Assembly (NCBI GenBank): GCA_000149225.2
Contig: CM000694.1
Coordinates: 1,737,623 to 1,801,622, forward strand
Reading direction: 5' to 3'
Source of the DNA: Lachancea kluyveri NRRL Y-12651
Lineage: Eukaryota > Ascomycota > Saccharomycetes > Saccharomycetales > Saccharomycetaceae
DNA: 64,000 nucleotides
The notes beneath the pieces are model-generated. The model was not told the origin of the DNA and ran no database searches. It saw only the letters and a list, made by a program, of their open reading frames with translations. Numbering within the stretch: the stretch's first letter is position 1; every line of letters begins with the position of its first letter. Positions 1-10,445 of the stretch are shown here, piece after piece. The position numbers and the translations under genes were made by a program.

Positions 1-1
1 T

Positions 2-52
2 CTGACGGCCAAAGACCTCAAGAAGTTGCTATGGAACGAAGTGTTCAGTTAA
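2..52 (+). CDS. FUS3: FUS3, C-terminal end only (MAP kinase)
   Basis: The first bases read in frame as LTAKDLKKLLWNEVFS and then TAA. As I remember it, the tail of the pheromone-response MAP kinase Fus3 ends KDLKKLIWNEIFS. The next gene is ACH1, and FUS3 (YBL016W) and ACH1 (YBL015W) are neighbours on the same strand in S. cerevisiae, which supports the call. Only 16 residues are inside the window, so no kinase motif can be checked. Family knowledge: Fus3 phosphorylates Far1 and Ste12 in the mating pathway. Confidence 0.75.
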   Translation: MTAKDLKKLLWNEVFS

Positions 53-793
53 TCGGAGCACATGGATTTACTTTACCATAAAACCGGAATATATACACAC
101 ATACTTGGATAATCCATATAACGTTGTTTAATAACTTTTCGTCCGTGGACGCTCCGTTGTATGGCGGCTGTTTCCTCGTCGGCCCCGACAAATCAACTCT
201 TGGGCACCATTAACCGCCCAGGCCGCGAAACGTACAAATGCGCATGACTGTCTCCTCGTTTCTTTCCGGGCTCTTTCACGGTCATTCAGGGAGAAGAGGG
301 AGAAGAGGGAGAGGCGGAGGGGGGCTAGCTACTCGTTCGCCGTGATTCATAGGGCGAGCGAGTGTGTTATTGTGTGGTGACTGGGTTCTTAGTACCTGGC
401 AAAACTCCGTCGATCCAGGGCCGCCGTTATTGTCCAATCGTGGACGAGGGATTTTTTGATGACGATTGGCGATTCAACCCGGTCGAGAGTAAACTCTTCG
501 GAAGAAAGTGTTCGAGACATGTAGCTCCCTCTGTTTGGTTCGAGACGTATATAAGGGGACAAGGGTTCTGACGTTCTTCGAAGAACGGCCGACATCGTTT
601 GCAAGGTAAACGCGACAGGCGAAAAACCACCTGATTTTTCTCTGGCATCATCTAGGATTCAATTTAGAAGCACCCTAAAAGCTACAATTTCATCCACACC
701 TTCTCAACACTAAGTAGAGAAAACGGAAGAAAAACTTTTCTCCATCTTACAAGACACGTCACCCATCTACGAAAAGAGTTTTACGAAAAAACA
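53..793 (+). promoter_or_regulatory. FUS3-ACH1 intergenic region, ACH1 promoter
   Basis: About 740 bases without a convincing gene. The first part is GC-richer than most intergenic DNA here. A TATA box TATATAAG lies at 548-555 and overlaps AGGGG (554-558), the core of a stress-response element. TCCGTCGATCCA at 406-417 is one base from a carbon-source response element consensus, which would suit ACH1, but this is weak. Small overlapping ORFs at 362-651 on both strands look random. Confidence 0.45.
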
Positions 794-2365
794 ATGACAG
801 TATCTCAATTGTTGAAACAGAGAGTGAGATACGCACCTTACTTGCAGAAAGTTAGAACGCCTGAGGAATTGATTCCATTGTTTAAAAATGGCCAATACAT
901 TGGCTGGTCTGGTTTTACGGGTGTTGGTTCCCCAAAAGCGGTCCCACATGCCTTGGTCGACCATGTTGAACAGAACGACCTTCAGGGCAAGTTGCAGTTC
1001 AATCTGTTTGTTGGTGCCTCTGCTGGTCCTGAGGAAAACCGTTGGGCTGAGCACAATATGATCCTTAGAAGGGCGCCCCATCAAGTGGGTAAACCAATCG
1101 CTGCAGGTATCAACGAAGGTAGAATTCTTTTTTTCGACAAGCATTTATCGATGTTCCCACAAGACTTGACTTACGGTTTTTACACAAGGAATAGAACCGA
1201 TGGTAAAATTCTGGATTATACCATCATCGAAGCCACTGCCATCAAAGAAGATGGTTCTATCGTCCCAGGCCCATCTGTCGGTGGTTCTCCAGAATTCATC
1301 TCCTGTTCTGATAAAGTCATTATCGAGGTCAATACAGCAACGCCATCCTTTGAAGGCTTGCACGACATCGACATGCCTGTGAACCCTCCGTTTAGACAGC
1401 CTTATCCTTATACCACTGTTGATCAGAAGAATGGACTGGATTCCATTCCAGTGGATCCGGAAAGAGTTGTTGCCATTGTCGAGTCTACTGAAAGAGACAA
1501 GGTTCCACCAAATACTCCCTCCGATGAGTCGAGTAGAGCCATTGCTAGCCATCTGGTTGAATTTTTTGAAAACGAAGTAAAACATGGTAGGATGCCTGAA
1601 AACTTGCATCCTCTACAAAGTGGTATTGGTAACATCGCCAATGCCGTCATCGAGGGGTTGGCTGGCGCTTCATTTAAGCATTTGAACGTCTGGACCGAAG
1701 TCTTACAGGACTCCTTCTTGGATTTGTTCGAAAACGGCTCTTTAGACTATGCTACTGCTACGAGTATCAGACTGACAGAGGCAGGTTTTGAAAGATTCTT
1801 TGAAAACTGGGATAGCTTCTCCAAAAAGTTGTGTTTAAGATCCCAAGTCGTGTCTAACAATCCTGAAATCATCCGTCGTTTGGGTGTTATTGCCATGAAT
1901 ACGCCTGTTGAAGTTGACATATACGCCCATGCCAACAGTACCAACGTGATGGGTTCGCGTATGTTGAATGGGTTGGGTGGTTCTGCAGATTTCCTGAGAA
2001 ATGCTAAGCTGTCAATTATGCACGCACCTGCTGCCAGGCCAACAAAGACTGATCCAACTGGTATCTCCACTATTGTTCCAATGGCTTCTCATGTGGATCA
2101 AACTGAACACGACTTGGACGTTGTTGTTACCGATCAAGGTTTGGCAGATTTGAGAGGTTTGGCACCAAGGGAAAGAGCGCGTGAAATCATCAAGCATTGT
2201 GCTCATCCAGACTATCAATCTATATTGATCGACTATTTGGAAAGGTCCGAGCACTACGCAGCAAAGCACAGATGTTTGCACGAGCCTCACATGTTGAAGA
2301 ACGCACACAAGTTCCATATCAACCTAGCTGAGAAGGGTACTATGAAGGTTGACTCTTGGGATTAG
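794..2365 (+). CDS. ACH1: Ach1, mitochondrial acetyl-CoA hydrolase / CoA-transferase
   Basis: 523 residues (526 in S. cerevisiae, from memory), colinear with Ach1 of the acetyl-CoA hydrolase/transferase family. The protein moves CoA between succinyl-CoA or acetyl-CoA and acetate in mitochondria, which matters for acetate handling and respiratory growth. Visible features are the N-terminal [24 protein letters not shown] segment start, the glycine-rich GLGGSADF loop near residue 394, and a conserved C-terminal part with HCAHPDYQ. The ATG at 794 lies in a good context (aaaacaATG) and no upstream in-frame ATG is plausible. It follows FUS3 on the same strand as in S. cerevisiae. Downstream, synteny ends at tRNA-Ile and the Ty element. 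Confidence 0.95.
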   Translation: MTVSQLLKQRVRYAPYLQKVRTPEELIPLFKNGQYIGWSGFTGVGSPKAVPHALVDHVEQNDLQGKLQFNLFVGASAGPEENRWAEHNMILRRAPHQVGKPIAAGINEGRILFFDKHLSMFPQDLTYGFYTRNRTDGKILDYTIIEATAIKEDGSIVPGPSVGGSPEFISCSDKVIIEVNTATPSFEGLHDIDMPVNPPFRQPYPYTTVDQKNGLDSIPVDPERVVAIVESTERDKVPPNTPSDESSRAIASHLVEFFENEVKHGRMPENLHPLQSGIGNIANAVIEGLAGASFKHLNVWTEVLQDSFLDLFENGSLDYATATSIRLTEAGFERFFENWDSFSKKLCLRSQVVSNNPEIIRRLGVIAMNTPVEVDIYAHANSTNVMGSRMLNGLGGSADFLRNAKLSIMHAPAARPTKTDPTGISTIVPMASHVDQTEHDLDVVVTDQGLADLRGLAPRERAREIIKHCAHPDYQSILIDYLERSEHYAAKHRCLHEPHMLKNAHKFHINLAEKGTMKVDSWD

Positions 2366-2639
2366 CCGTGAAGGTTTTTAGTTATGACCTTTTTCCTTTA
2401 ATGTTTTGTGTTTCTTTTTCTTTTTTTTTTTTTAATTTTCATGTATACCTACTTAACGACGATCGAGTGAAAAGAATATATTAAAAATTTGATATTCCTA
2501 TCTTTATTAAGGATATTTCGCAACTTCATTGCAAGTAAGTTTGACCTTTCTGTTCAAGATGCCAACGCTTCCGTTGACGTGCTAAATTGTAAAATACACT
2601 CCACGACAAAGCGGCTCTATTTAAAAAATAGATAGAGAT

Positions 2640-2713
2640 TGGTCTCTAGCGGGATCGAACCGCTGATCCCCGTGTTATTAGCACGGTGCCTTAACCAACT
2701 GGGCCAAGAGACC
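2640..2713 (-). tRNA. tRNA-Ile (AAU)
   Basis: On the minus strand the sequence folds as a 74-nt tRNA. Acceptor arms GGTCTCT/AGAGACC pair, the anticodon loop CTAATAA gives AAT, and the T loop is GGTTCGATCC. No intron is present. Its 5' end faces the Ty element, whose LTR begins 80 bp upstream, the usual place for Ty1-group integration. Confidence 0.95.
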
Positions 2714-2792
2714 AATTTATGTTTCCAGGATGTGTAAACCTCTAACTTAACACTCGGTTATCAGTTTATGTCCTTAGATCGTCCTTTAGTTT

Positions 2793-3114
2793 TGTTGGAA
2801 CGAAATACAACTATCGATCATCGACTAGTATTCATGTTACTAGTATATTATCACACACGGTGTTATAAGGTGACATAAAGAATGAGAAACAGTCATCTAA
2901 ATTAGTGGAAGCTGAAACGCAAGGATTGATAATGTAATAGGATAATGAACCAGAAACATATAAAAGGAAGAATATTTGTATATAGAGTTATCGACTCCCT
3001 TTTCTGGATTCCTAGAAAGACGAGGAGAACTTCTAGTATAACCATATACCAATTATTATAGCCTTAATTAAAAATGGAATCACAACAATTGTCCCAGTAT
3101 TCACCTTTTTCTCA
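2793..3114 (+). repeat. 5' LTR of the Ty element (322-bp subtype A)
   Basis: Starts TGTTGGAACG and ends TTTTTCTCA. It contains the subtype-A block ccagaaacatataaaa, also seen in the solo LTRs at 9334 and 11460, which have exactly the same length. The gag ATG lies inside it, as in Ty1 delta LTRs. Confidence 0.93.
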
Positions 3115-4396
3115 TGGTAGCGCCTGTGCTTCGGTTACTTCTAAAGAAGTCCACACGAATCAAGATCCATTAGACGTCTCAGCTTCCAAATTCGACGAAT
3201 ATGAGAACAATTCCACCAAGGCTAGTTCTCAACCTGAAGAAACACCTGTGTCATCAGCTGTTCCCGAGAACGCTCATCATGCCTCTCCTCACACTGCTCA
3301 AGCACCATTACCGCAGAATGGGCCATACTCACAGCAGTGCATGATGACCCCAAACCAAGCCAATCCATCTGGCTGGTCAGTATACGGACACCCATATATG
3401 ATGCCGTACACACCTTATCAAATGTCGCCCATGTACTATCCACCTGGGTCACAACAACAGTATCCACAGTATACATCAGGTGTTGGCACGCCATTGAGCA
3501 CTCCATCACCTGAGTCCAGCAATACACCTACCGGACCACCATCAGCAAAATCTAATATGACACCCGTTAACAAATCTGTCAGACCACCACCGTTTTTAAC
3601 CTCATCGAGTGAATTCCTAATTTGGGTTAGAAATTACATCAAGTTTTTACAAAATTCCAATCTTGGTGATATTATTCCGAAAACCAACGGAAAAGCTACG
3701 CGTCAGATGACATATGACGAGCACACTTTCTTGTACAACACTTTTCAAACGTTTGCTCCATCTCAATTCCTACCTACTTGGGTAAAAGACATCTTATCTG
3801 TTGATTACACGGATATAATGAAGATTCTCACTAAAAGCATGGAAAAAATGCAATCCGACAATCAAGAGGTAAACGACTATATTACGCTCGCTAACCTGCA
3901 ATACGATGGTAGTATCCCTGCAGATATGTTTGAAACACAAGTAATCAATACTATTGACAGACTTCGCGACAGCGGTCTTCATATCAACGACAAGCTAGCG
4001 TGCAAATTAATTAGGAGAGGCCTCTCTGGTGAATATAGATTCTTACGATACGCACGTCATCGCCATCTAAACATGACAGTTACTGAACTATTCATGGACA
4101 TTCATGCCATATATGAAGAACAACAGGAAACGAGATACAATAAGCCTACATACTCGAAGAATCCTAGTGATAAGAGGAATACTTCTCGAGCCTTTACAAA
4201 TACAAATAAAGCCAAAACTGTAACTCGAAACCCTCAAAAAACAAGTAACTCAAAATCAAGAACAGTCAAAACTAATAACGTGTCTACATCCCATAACTCT
4301 TTTAACAAGAACAATGGTTCAATCAACGAATTACCTGATCAAACAATATACCTGAACAATCAGTACGACCTTCACCTTAGGCCAGAAACATACTGA
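3074..4396 (+). CDS. Ty1/Ty2-like Gag (TYA) region
   Basis: A Gag region of about 440 residues, beginning [11 protein letters not shown] inside the 5' LTR. Its N-terminal region and capsid core closely follow Ty1/Ty2 TYA from memory (for example [31 protein letters not shown]). It forms the virus-like particle shell. Near its end the heptamer CTTAGGC (4376-4382) matches the programmed +1 frameshift site that the Ty1 family uses to express pol. Confidence 0.92.
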   Translation: MESQQLSQYSPFSHGSACASVTSKEVHTNQDPLDVSASKFDEYENNSTKASSQPEETPVSSAVPENAHHASPHTAQAPLPQNGPYSQQCMMTPNQANPSGWSVYGHPYMMPYTPYQMSPMYYPPGSQQQYPQYTSGVGTPLSTPSPESSNTPTGPPSAKSNMTPVNKSVRPPPFLTSSSEFLIWVRNYIKFLQNSNLGDIIPKTNGKATRQMTYDEHTFLYNTFQTFAPSQFLPTWVKDILSVDYTDIMKILTKSMEKMQSDNQEVNDYITLANLQYDGSIPADMFETQVINTIDRLRDSGLHINDKLACKLIRRGLSGEYRFLRYARHRHLNMTVTELFMDIHAIYEEQQETRYNKPTYSKNPSDKRNTSRAFTNTNKAKTVTRNPQKTSNSKSRTVKTNNVSTSHNSFNKNNGSINELPDQTIYLNNQYDLHLRPETY

Positions 4397-7300
4397 GTCC
4401 AAGGTAAACCACACGGATCATTCAAATGATGAACTTCCTGGACACCTTCTCATTGATTCAGGTGCATCACAAACCCTTATCAGATCCGCTCATCACATAC
4501 ACTCAGCGTCACCTAATATTGACATAAGCGCAATTGATGCTCAAAAAAAGGAAATACCGATCAACGCCATTGGTAATCTCCAATTCCAATTCGACGACAA
4601 TACTAAGACATCAATAACAGTATTACACACTCCGAACATAGCCCATGATCTGCTCAGTTTGAGTGAGCTAGCTAAACAAAATATCACAGCCTGTTTTACC
4701 AAAAAATACCTTAGAGCGATCTGACGGCACCGTACTTGCCCATATCGTTCGACATGGTGACTTTTACTGGCTATCCAAAAAATACTTGATTCCCTCGAAC
4801 CTATCTGTACCAACAGTCAATAATATCGGTACTGATAAAGGCTCACACAAGTATCCATATCCTTTGATTCATCGAATGCTTGGACACGCCAATGCTCAAA
4901 CCATTCGGAATTCTCTGAAAAATAACTCGATCACGTATCTAAAGGAATCAGATGTCGACTGGTCTAAAGCGACTACTTACCAATGCCCGGACTGTTTAAT
5001 CGGCAAAAGCACCAAACACAGACATGTCAAGGGATCACGAGTAAAATACCAAGACTCGTATGAACCTTTCCAATACCTACATACCGACATATTTGGACCT
5101 GTTCACAACCTGCCAAAAAGTGCACCATCCTACTTCATAACATTCACCGATGAGAAAACCAGATTTCAATGGGTTTATCCATTACACGATCGTCGTGAAC
5201 AATCCATTCTCGAGGTTTTTACCACAATACTAGCCTTCATTGAAAGACAATTCAAGGCCAGTGTATTGGTTATCCAAATGGACCGTGGATCTGAATACAC
5301 CAACAAAACTCTCCACAAATTCCTTCTTAAAAAGGGTATCACTGCATGCTATACAACCACAGCAGACTCTCGAGCTCATGGTGTAGCTGAACGATTGAAT
5401 CGTACTTTACTAGACGATTGTCGCACACAGCTTCAATGCAGTGGGTTACCAAACCATTTATGGTTTTCCGCAGTTGAATTTTCAACCATAGTCAGGAACT
5501 CTTTAGTTTCACCCAAAAACGAGAAATCTGCACGACAACACGCGGGTTTAGCAGGACTCGACATCAGCACCCTATTACCGTTTGGTCAACCTGTGGTAGT
5601 CAATAATCACAATCCTGATTCGAAAATACATCCCCGTGGCATCCCTGGCTACGCTCTGCATCCATCCCGGAACTCTTATGGATATATTATCTATCTTCCA
5701 TCTTTAAAGAAGACAGTGGACACTACCAATTACGTTATTCTGCAAGACAAGCAATCCAGATTAGACCAATTCAATTACGACGCACTCACCTTTGATGAAG
5801 ACATAAGTCGACTAACTGCTTCATACAAATCGTTTATCGATTCAAATGAAATAGAACAGTCATGCGAACTTCACATGGATTCTGATCATAATTTTCAATC
5901 TGAGATAGACCATGGCACTGAACCCCGGAGAGATGACAGTCCCACAGACCTGATTGCAACTGGTTCGCTATCAACTTCTACTCAACCAACGATAATGGAA
6001 CCCGTACCTACTACTAATGTTCGTGCACCCAAAGAAGTTGACCCGAATATATCCGAATCCAATATCCTTCCGTCAAAGAAGAGGTATAACGTGCCCAATA
6101 TTCCTGATCCAGACAGTACCTGTTCGGGTGGTACGAATAGACCAGATGTATCTATTGTTATCCCTGCGCACGACTCTGTCACACAACAGTCGAATAAATA
6201 CAATAATTACGATAAAGTGAGTGATCCAGGTCCCTACAGCAATACTGATACCGGTTTCACGAACGTTACAACACCCTGTTTGGGTGGTACCAACAACAAG
6301 AATATTCCAGATCTCAACAATCAGACTATCGAGAAAAGATCGATTAACTGCCCAATTCCTCTAGATGATTCTTCGCAGGGAAGTGAGATACCAAACTATA
6401 ACACTCCTATTGATACACCAGACACCTACTCTGAACATGACGTCAAGGAGTATATTACCGAAGATCTTCCGCTTCCCGAATTACCTCCAGAATCTCCTAC
6501 CTGTTTCCCCGATGCATTTAAAGAAATTCCACCGATCAACTCTCGTCAAACTAATTCCAGTTTGGGTGGTATGGGTAAACCTAATATCTATGCTACTATC
6601 GATAGTAAGAAAAGATCATTAGAAGATAATGAAACTGAAATTAAGGTATCACGAGACACGTGGAATACAAAGAGCATGCGTAGTCTAGAACCTCCAAGAT
6701 CAAAGAAACGTATACACCTGATCGCAGCTGTAAAAGCAGAAAAATCGATCAAACCGATACGAACAACCTTGAGATATGATGAGGTAATCACATATAATAA
6801 GAATATCGAGGAAAAGGAGAAATACATTCAAGCATACCATGAAGAAGTAAATCAGTTACTAAAGATGAATACATGGGACACAGACAGATACTATGACAAA
6901 AATGAAATAGACACCAAAAAGGTGATAAGCTCAATGTTCATCTTTAACAAGAAACGCGATGGAACACATAAAGCTAGATTTGTTGCAAGAGGAGACATTC
7001 AACATCCTGATACGTACGACTCAGAAATGCAATCTAATACTGTACATCATTATGCATTGATGACATCCCTGTCACTTGCATTAGACAATGACCACTACGT
7101 CACACAACTAGACATATCTTCGGCGTACTTATACGCAGATATCAAAGAAGAATTATACATAAGACCTCCGCCGCATTTGGGTATGAACAACAAGTTAATA
7201 CGGTTGAGAAAATCACTTTACGGCTTGAAACAAAGTGGTGCAAACTGGTATGAAACTATCAAGTCATATCTGGTAGACAAATGTGGTATGGAAGAAGTAC

Positions 7301-8343
7301 GTGGATGGTCATGCGTGTTTAAAAACAGTCAAGTAACAATCTGTTTATTCGTTGATGACATGATACTGTTCAGCAAAGACTTGAACTCAAACAAAAGGAT
7401 CATAGAAAAACTAAAGAGACAATATGACATTAAGATCATAAACCTAGGTGATAGTGATGATGAAATCCAATATGACATCCTGGGACTAGAAATCAAATAC
7501 CAGAGAGGTAAGTACATGAAACTAGGTATGGAAAATTCATTAACTGAGAAATTACCAAACCTAAACGTACCTTTGAATCCGAAAGGTAGGAAACTTGCCG
7601 CTCCAGGGCAACCCGGTCTTTACATAGACCAAGAAGAGTTAGAACTGGAAGAAGATGATTACAAAATGAAGGTGCACGAAATGCAAAAGCTAATTGGCCT
7701 GGCATCGTACGTTGGATACAAGTTCAGATTCGACCTACTGTACTACATCAACACTCTTGCACAACATATATTATTTCCGTCCAAACAAGTTCTAGACATG
7801 GCATATGAATTAATACAATTCATATGGGATACCAGAGATCGACAACTAATATGGTACAAAAACAGATCTTCGAAACCAGAAAACAAATTAGTTGTAATAA
7901 GCGATGCTTCGTACGGAAATCAACCGTATTATAAATCCCAGATTGGTAACATATTCCTACTCAATGGAAAAGTCATTGGAGGAAAATCAACAAAAGCCTC
8001 ACTAACGTGTACTTCAACCACAGAAGCAGAAATACACGCAGTCAGTGAAGCTGTTCCTTTACTAAACAATCTAAGTTATCTCGTACAGGAACTAGATAAG
8101 AAACCAATCATCAAATGTTTACTTACTGACAGCAGATCTACAATCAGTATAGTTACATCCAAAAATGAAGAGAAATTTAGGAACAGATTCTTCGGCACTA
8201 AAGCAATGAGACTCAGAGATGAAGTATCGGACAATAATCTGTACTTATGCTACATTGAGACCAAGAAGAACATTGCTGATATATTGACAAAACCTCTTCC
8301 GATAAAAACGTTTAAGTTGTTAACAAACAAATGGATTCATTAG
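4377..8343 (+). pseudogene. Ty1/Ty2-like Pol (TYB) region, broken
   Basis: The pol region shows, in order, an aspartic protease motif DSGASQT, an integrase with an HHCC zinc-binding region and a D,D,E core ([24 protein letters not shown]), an integrase tail with a bipartite KKR...SKKR nuclear signal, a reverse transcriptase with FVDDM, and an RNase H with SDASYGN. The tail matches Ty1 to its last residues (LLTNKWIH). The region is not one open frame and has about one break, so it is treated as a fossil. Confidence 0.9.
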
Positions 8344-8365
8344 ATCTATTACATTATGGGTGGTA

Positions 8366-8697
8366 TGTTGGAACGAAATACAACTATCGACCATCGACTA
8401 GTATTCGTGTTACTAGTATATTATCACACACGGTGTTATAAGGTGACATAAAGAATGAGAAACAGTCATCTAAGTTAGTGGAAGCTGAAACGCAAGGATT
8501 GATAATGTAATAGGATAATGAACAATAAAATATAAAAGGAAAGAGAATATATGAATATTTGTATATAGAGTTATCGACTCTCTTTTCTGGATTCCTAGAA
8601 AGGTGAGGAGAACTTCTAGTATAACCATATACCAATTATTATAGCCTTAATCAAAAATGGAATCTCAACAATTGTCCCAATATTCACCTATTTCTCA
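8366..8697 (+). repeat. 3' LTR of the Ty element (332-bp subtype B)
   Basis: Starts TGTTGGAACG after the polypurine tract and ends ATTTCTCA. It carries the subtype-B block caataaaatataaaag, shared with the LTRs at 11150 and 25934, all 332 bp. It therefore differs from the 5' LTR by about 10 bp of net length. Confidence 0.93.
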
Positions 8698-8717
8698 AGT
8701 TGTATTTCGTTCCAACA
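8698..8717 (-). repeat. 20-bp remnant of a minus-strand LTR
   Basis: These 20 bases are the exact reverse complement of the first 20 bases of the LTR and directly abut the end of the 3' LTR. They are the head end of an older LTR in the opposite orientation. No matching tail piece is seen left of the Ty element. Confidence 0.85.
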
Positions 8718-8820
8718 ATTACAAGCATGCTGGAAAGTGAATTACGCCAGTCAGCGAAGTAACTAACTATTTTATCGTGTAGGTATATACTTTTCATCCA
8801 ATATTACCGAGTAGCTATTT

Positions 8821-8892
8821 GCCATTTTAGTATAGTGGTTAGTACACATCGTTGTGGCCGATGAAACCCTGGTTCGATTCTAGGAAATGGCA
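8821..8892 (+). tRNA. tRNA-His (GUG)
   Basis: A 72-nt tRNA with acceptor arms GCCATTT/AAATGGC, anticodon loop TTGTGGC (GTG) and T arm CCTGGTTCGATTCTAGG. No intron. A TTTTTT terminator follows within a few bases. The Ty 3' LTR ends 123 bp upstream. Confidence 0.95.
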
Positions 8893-8983
8893 ATTTTTTG
8901 TACATATAGTTTTTATGACTTGTTTGCTTCATAAGAATGATATATATCACTAGAAAATGGCAATATTACTTCAGATTTCTTGT

Positions 8984-9280
8984 TACTATAATATTTCAAC
9001 TAATAATAGTGCTCTTCCAAAAAGCAAAAAGTCAAGGGGCGAGCTGGGAATTGAACCCAGGGCCTCTCGCATGCTTTGTAATTCAAGTGTTACTCGAACT
9101 TCGCCCAAAGCGAGAATCATACCACTAGACCACACGCCCTCGAATTTGAAACGTTCAAAAGAGAAATAAAACTATATCACACAATTGATTACCCGGAGTG
9201 CACAGATACTCGAGTAACATGAATAACATCAGTTTACCAAGAACAGTAACACGTCGGTAACCCAATAAAAAGTGGTTAAG
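8984..9280. repeat. Inverted duplication, left arm, carrying tRNA-Pro
   Basis: About 290 bp that recur nearly unchanged but inverted at 14131-14420. The arm includes tRNA-Pro with its intron plus about 140 bp of upstream and 50 bp of downstream flank. Differences are a few scattered bases outside the tRNA. Its outer end meets a minus-strand LTR remnant at 9281. Confidence 0.93.
9036..9139 (-). tRNA. tRNA-Pro (UGG), with intron
   Basis: 104 nt on the minus strand, of which 32 nt are an intron between GCTTTGGG and TGCGAGAGG, giving a 72-nt mature tRNA. The anticodon TGG is in loop TTTGGG. The acceptor arms GGGCGTG/CTCGCCC carry the same T-T mismatch as the S. cerevisiae gene from memory. An identical copy is at 14272-14375. 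Confidence 0.95.
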
Positions 9281-9333
9281 TGAGAAATATGTGAATATTG
9301 GGACAATTGTTGAGATTTCATTTTTAGTTAAGG
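9281..9333 (-). repeat. Tail fragment of a minus-strand LTR
   Basis: 53 bp matching the reverse complement of the LTR 3' end (starts TGAGAAATATGTG, ends GTTAAGG). With the head fragment at 9656-9701 it frames a complete plus-strand LTR. The middle of this older LTR is gone. Confidence 0.85.
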
Positions 9334-9655
9334 TGTTGGAACGAAATACAACTATCGACTATCGACTAGTATTCGTGTTACTAGTATATTATCACACACG
9401 GTGTTATAAGGTGACCTAAAGAATGAGAAACAGTCATCTAAGTTAGTGGAAGCTGAAACGCAAGGATTGATAATGTAATAGGATAATGAACCAGAAACAT
9501 ATAAAAGGAAGAATATTTGTATATAGAGTTATCGACTCTCTTTTCTGGATTCCTAGAAAGGTGAGGAGAACTTCTAGTATAACCATATACCAATTATTAT
9601 AGCCTTAATCAAAAATGGAATCTCAACAATTGTCCCAATATTCACATATTTCTCA
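9334..9655 (+). repeat. Solo LTR, subtype A (322 bp)
   Basis: A complete LTR from TGTTGGAACG to ATTTCTCA with the subtype-A block. It sits inside the two pieces of an older minus-strand LTR, about 195 bp upstream of tRNA-Pro (9139). The flanking 5-mers (taagg / aacac) are not a duplication. Confidence 0.92.
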
Positions 9656-9701
9656 AACACAAATACCAGTCGATGGTCGATAGTTGTATTTTGTTCCAAC
9701 A
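9656..9701 (-). repeat. Head fragment of a minus-strand LTR
   Basis: 46 bp matching the reverse complement of the first 46 bases of the LTR, with about three differences, ending TTGTTCCAACA. It is the partner of the tail fragment at 9281-9333. Confidence 0.85.
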
Positions 9702-9908
9702 CTTTTTGCGGGTCCTGTGTATACTCAGATTTGGTACTTGGTAACAGCATATGAGTAATTCACTAGTTAAAATACTTGGTATATGCGTAATTTTACACCC
9801 AAGCATTTCCAAAGGTAGTTCAACCTGACGAATTTTCAGTACTTGTCCTGTCAAGATTTATATGTTATGGAAGAGATAGGATCAGATTCCGTGGTCTTTA
9901 CCTAAAAA

Positions 9909-10445
9909 ATGACATATCCAGATATTGCTGCGTTTGACTTGGATTACACAGTTTGGCCATGTTTTTGCGATACCCATGTGAACCCTCCATTCAAGCCTCT
10001 ACCCAGTGCTAGCAGTGAGGTAGGTACTTTAGTTGACTCTTGTGGTTACGAAGTTTCCTTCTACAAGGATATTCCTAGGATCTTTGCCGACTTAAAAAAG
10101 CATGGCGTTAAGATTGTCTCTGCATCAAGAACCTGGGCACCTGAAATTGCTCGAGAGATGCTGAAGAAATTTAAAGTAGAATATGAAGGCGAAATTGTAC
10201 CATTGATTTCCTTTTTTGACAGTCTTCAGTGGGGTGAAATGAGCAAGGTTAATCATATTAGGGGCGGCTTAAAGGAAATTTATGGCTCAAAAGCAGATAT
10301 CAAAGATTACAAGATTTGCCTGTTTGATGATGAGAGTAGGAATAGAGATGTCGAAAAATATGGTGTAAAGTACGTGTACATTAGAGATCCCGAAAAAGGA
10401 ACTACTTGGGAAATATATCAGAAATATCTCCAAAGTAAAACTTAA
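9909..10445 (+). CDS. MDP1: Mdp1-type magnesium-dependent phosphatase (HAD family)
   Basis: 178 residues, equal in length to S. cerevisiae YER134C, and similar throughout from memory. HAD motif I is FDLDYT (Asp10 nucleophile, Asp12). KIVSASRT gives motif II, and LFDDESRN near residue 140 gives the motif III/IV acidic residues that bind Mg2+. The family dephosphorylates small substrates and acts on protein tyrosine phosphate or sugar-like phosphates in vitro; the cellular substrate is unsettled. The ATG at 9909 follows aaaaa and is the first in frame. It is an isolated gene between an LTR cluster and tRNA-Lys, with no conserved neighbour. Confidence 0.93.
   Translation: MTYPDIAAFDLDYTVWPCFCDTHVNPPFKPLPSASSEVGTLVDSCGYEVSFYKDIPRIFADLKKHGVKIVSASRTWAPEIAREMLKKFKVEYEGEIVPLISFFDSLQWGEMSKVNHIRGGLKEIYGSKADIKDYKICLFDDESRNRDVEKYGVKYVYIRDPEKGTTWEIYQKYLQSKT

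Larger units (their letters stand above)
2793..8697 (+). mobile_element. Ty1/Ty2-like LTR retrotransposon (Pseudoviridae/copia), broken
   Basis: A near full-length element with direct LTRs (2793-3114 and 8366-8697). A primer-binding site TGGTAGCGCC, complementary to initiator tRNA-Met, lies right after the 5' LTR (3115-3124). A polypurine tract GGGTGGTA abuts the 3' LTR. The gag and pol order is protease, integrase, reverse transcriptase, RNase H, as in the copia/Ty1 group. Protein sequence is strikingly close to S. cerevisiae Ty1/Ty2 as remembered. It appears broken, with about one break in pol, and otherwise well preserved, so it is probably young. The two LTRs belong to different subtypes and the flanks (agttt / agttg) are not a matching target duplication, so it is probably an inter-element recombinant. 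It lies between tRNA-Ile and tRNA-His, upstream of both. Confidence 0.95.

Noticed and set aside
1145-1609. 154-codon minus-strand ORF opposite ACH1
   Set aside because: It overlaps a well-conserved gene fully and resembles no family.
8384-8635. An 83-codon ORF repeated at 8384, 11212 and 25952
   Set aside because: It is the antisense of the LTR itself, so it recurs only because the LTR does.
8957-9169. ORF of 70 codons over tRNA-Pro, repeated at 14242-14445
   Set aside because: It is read through a tRNA gene and its flank; the repeat is explained by the inverted duplication.
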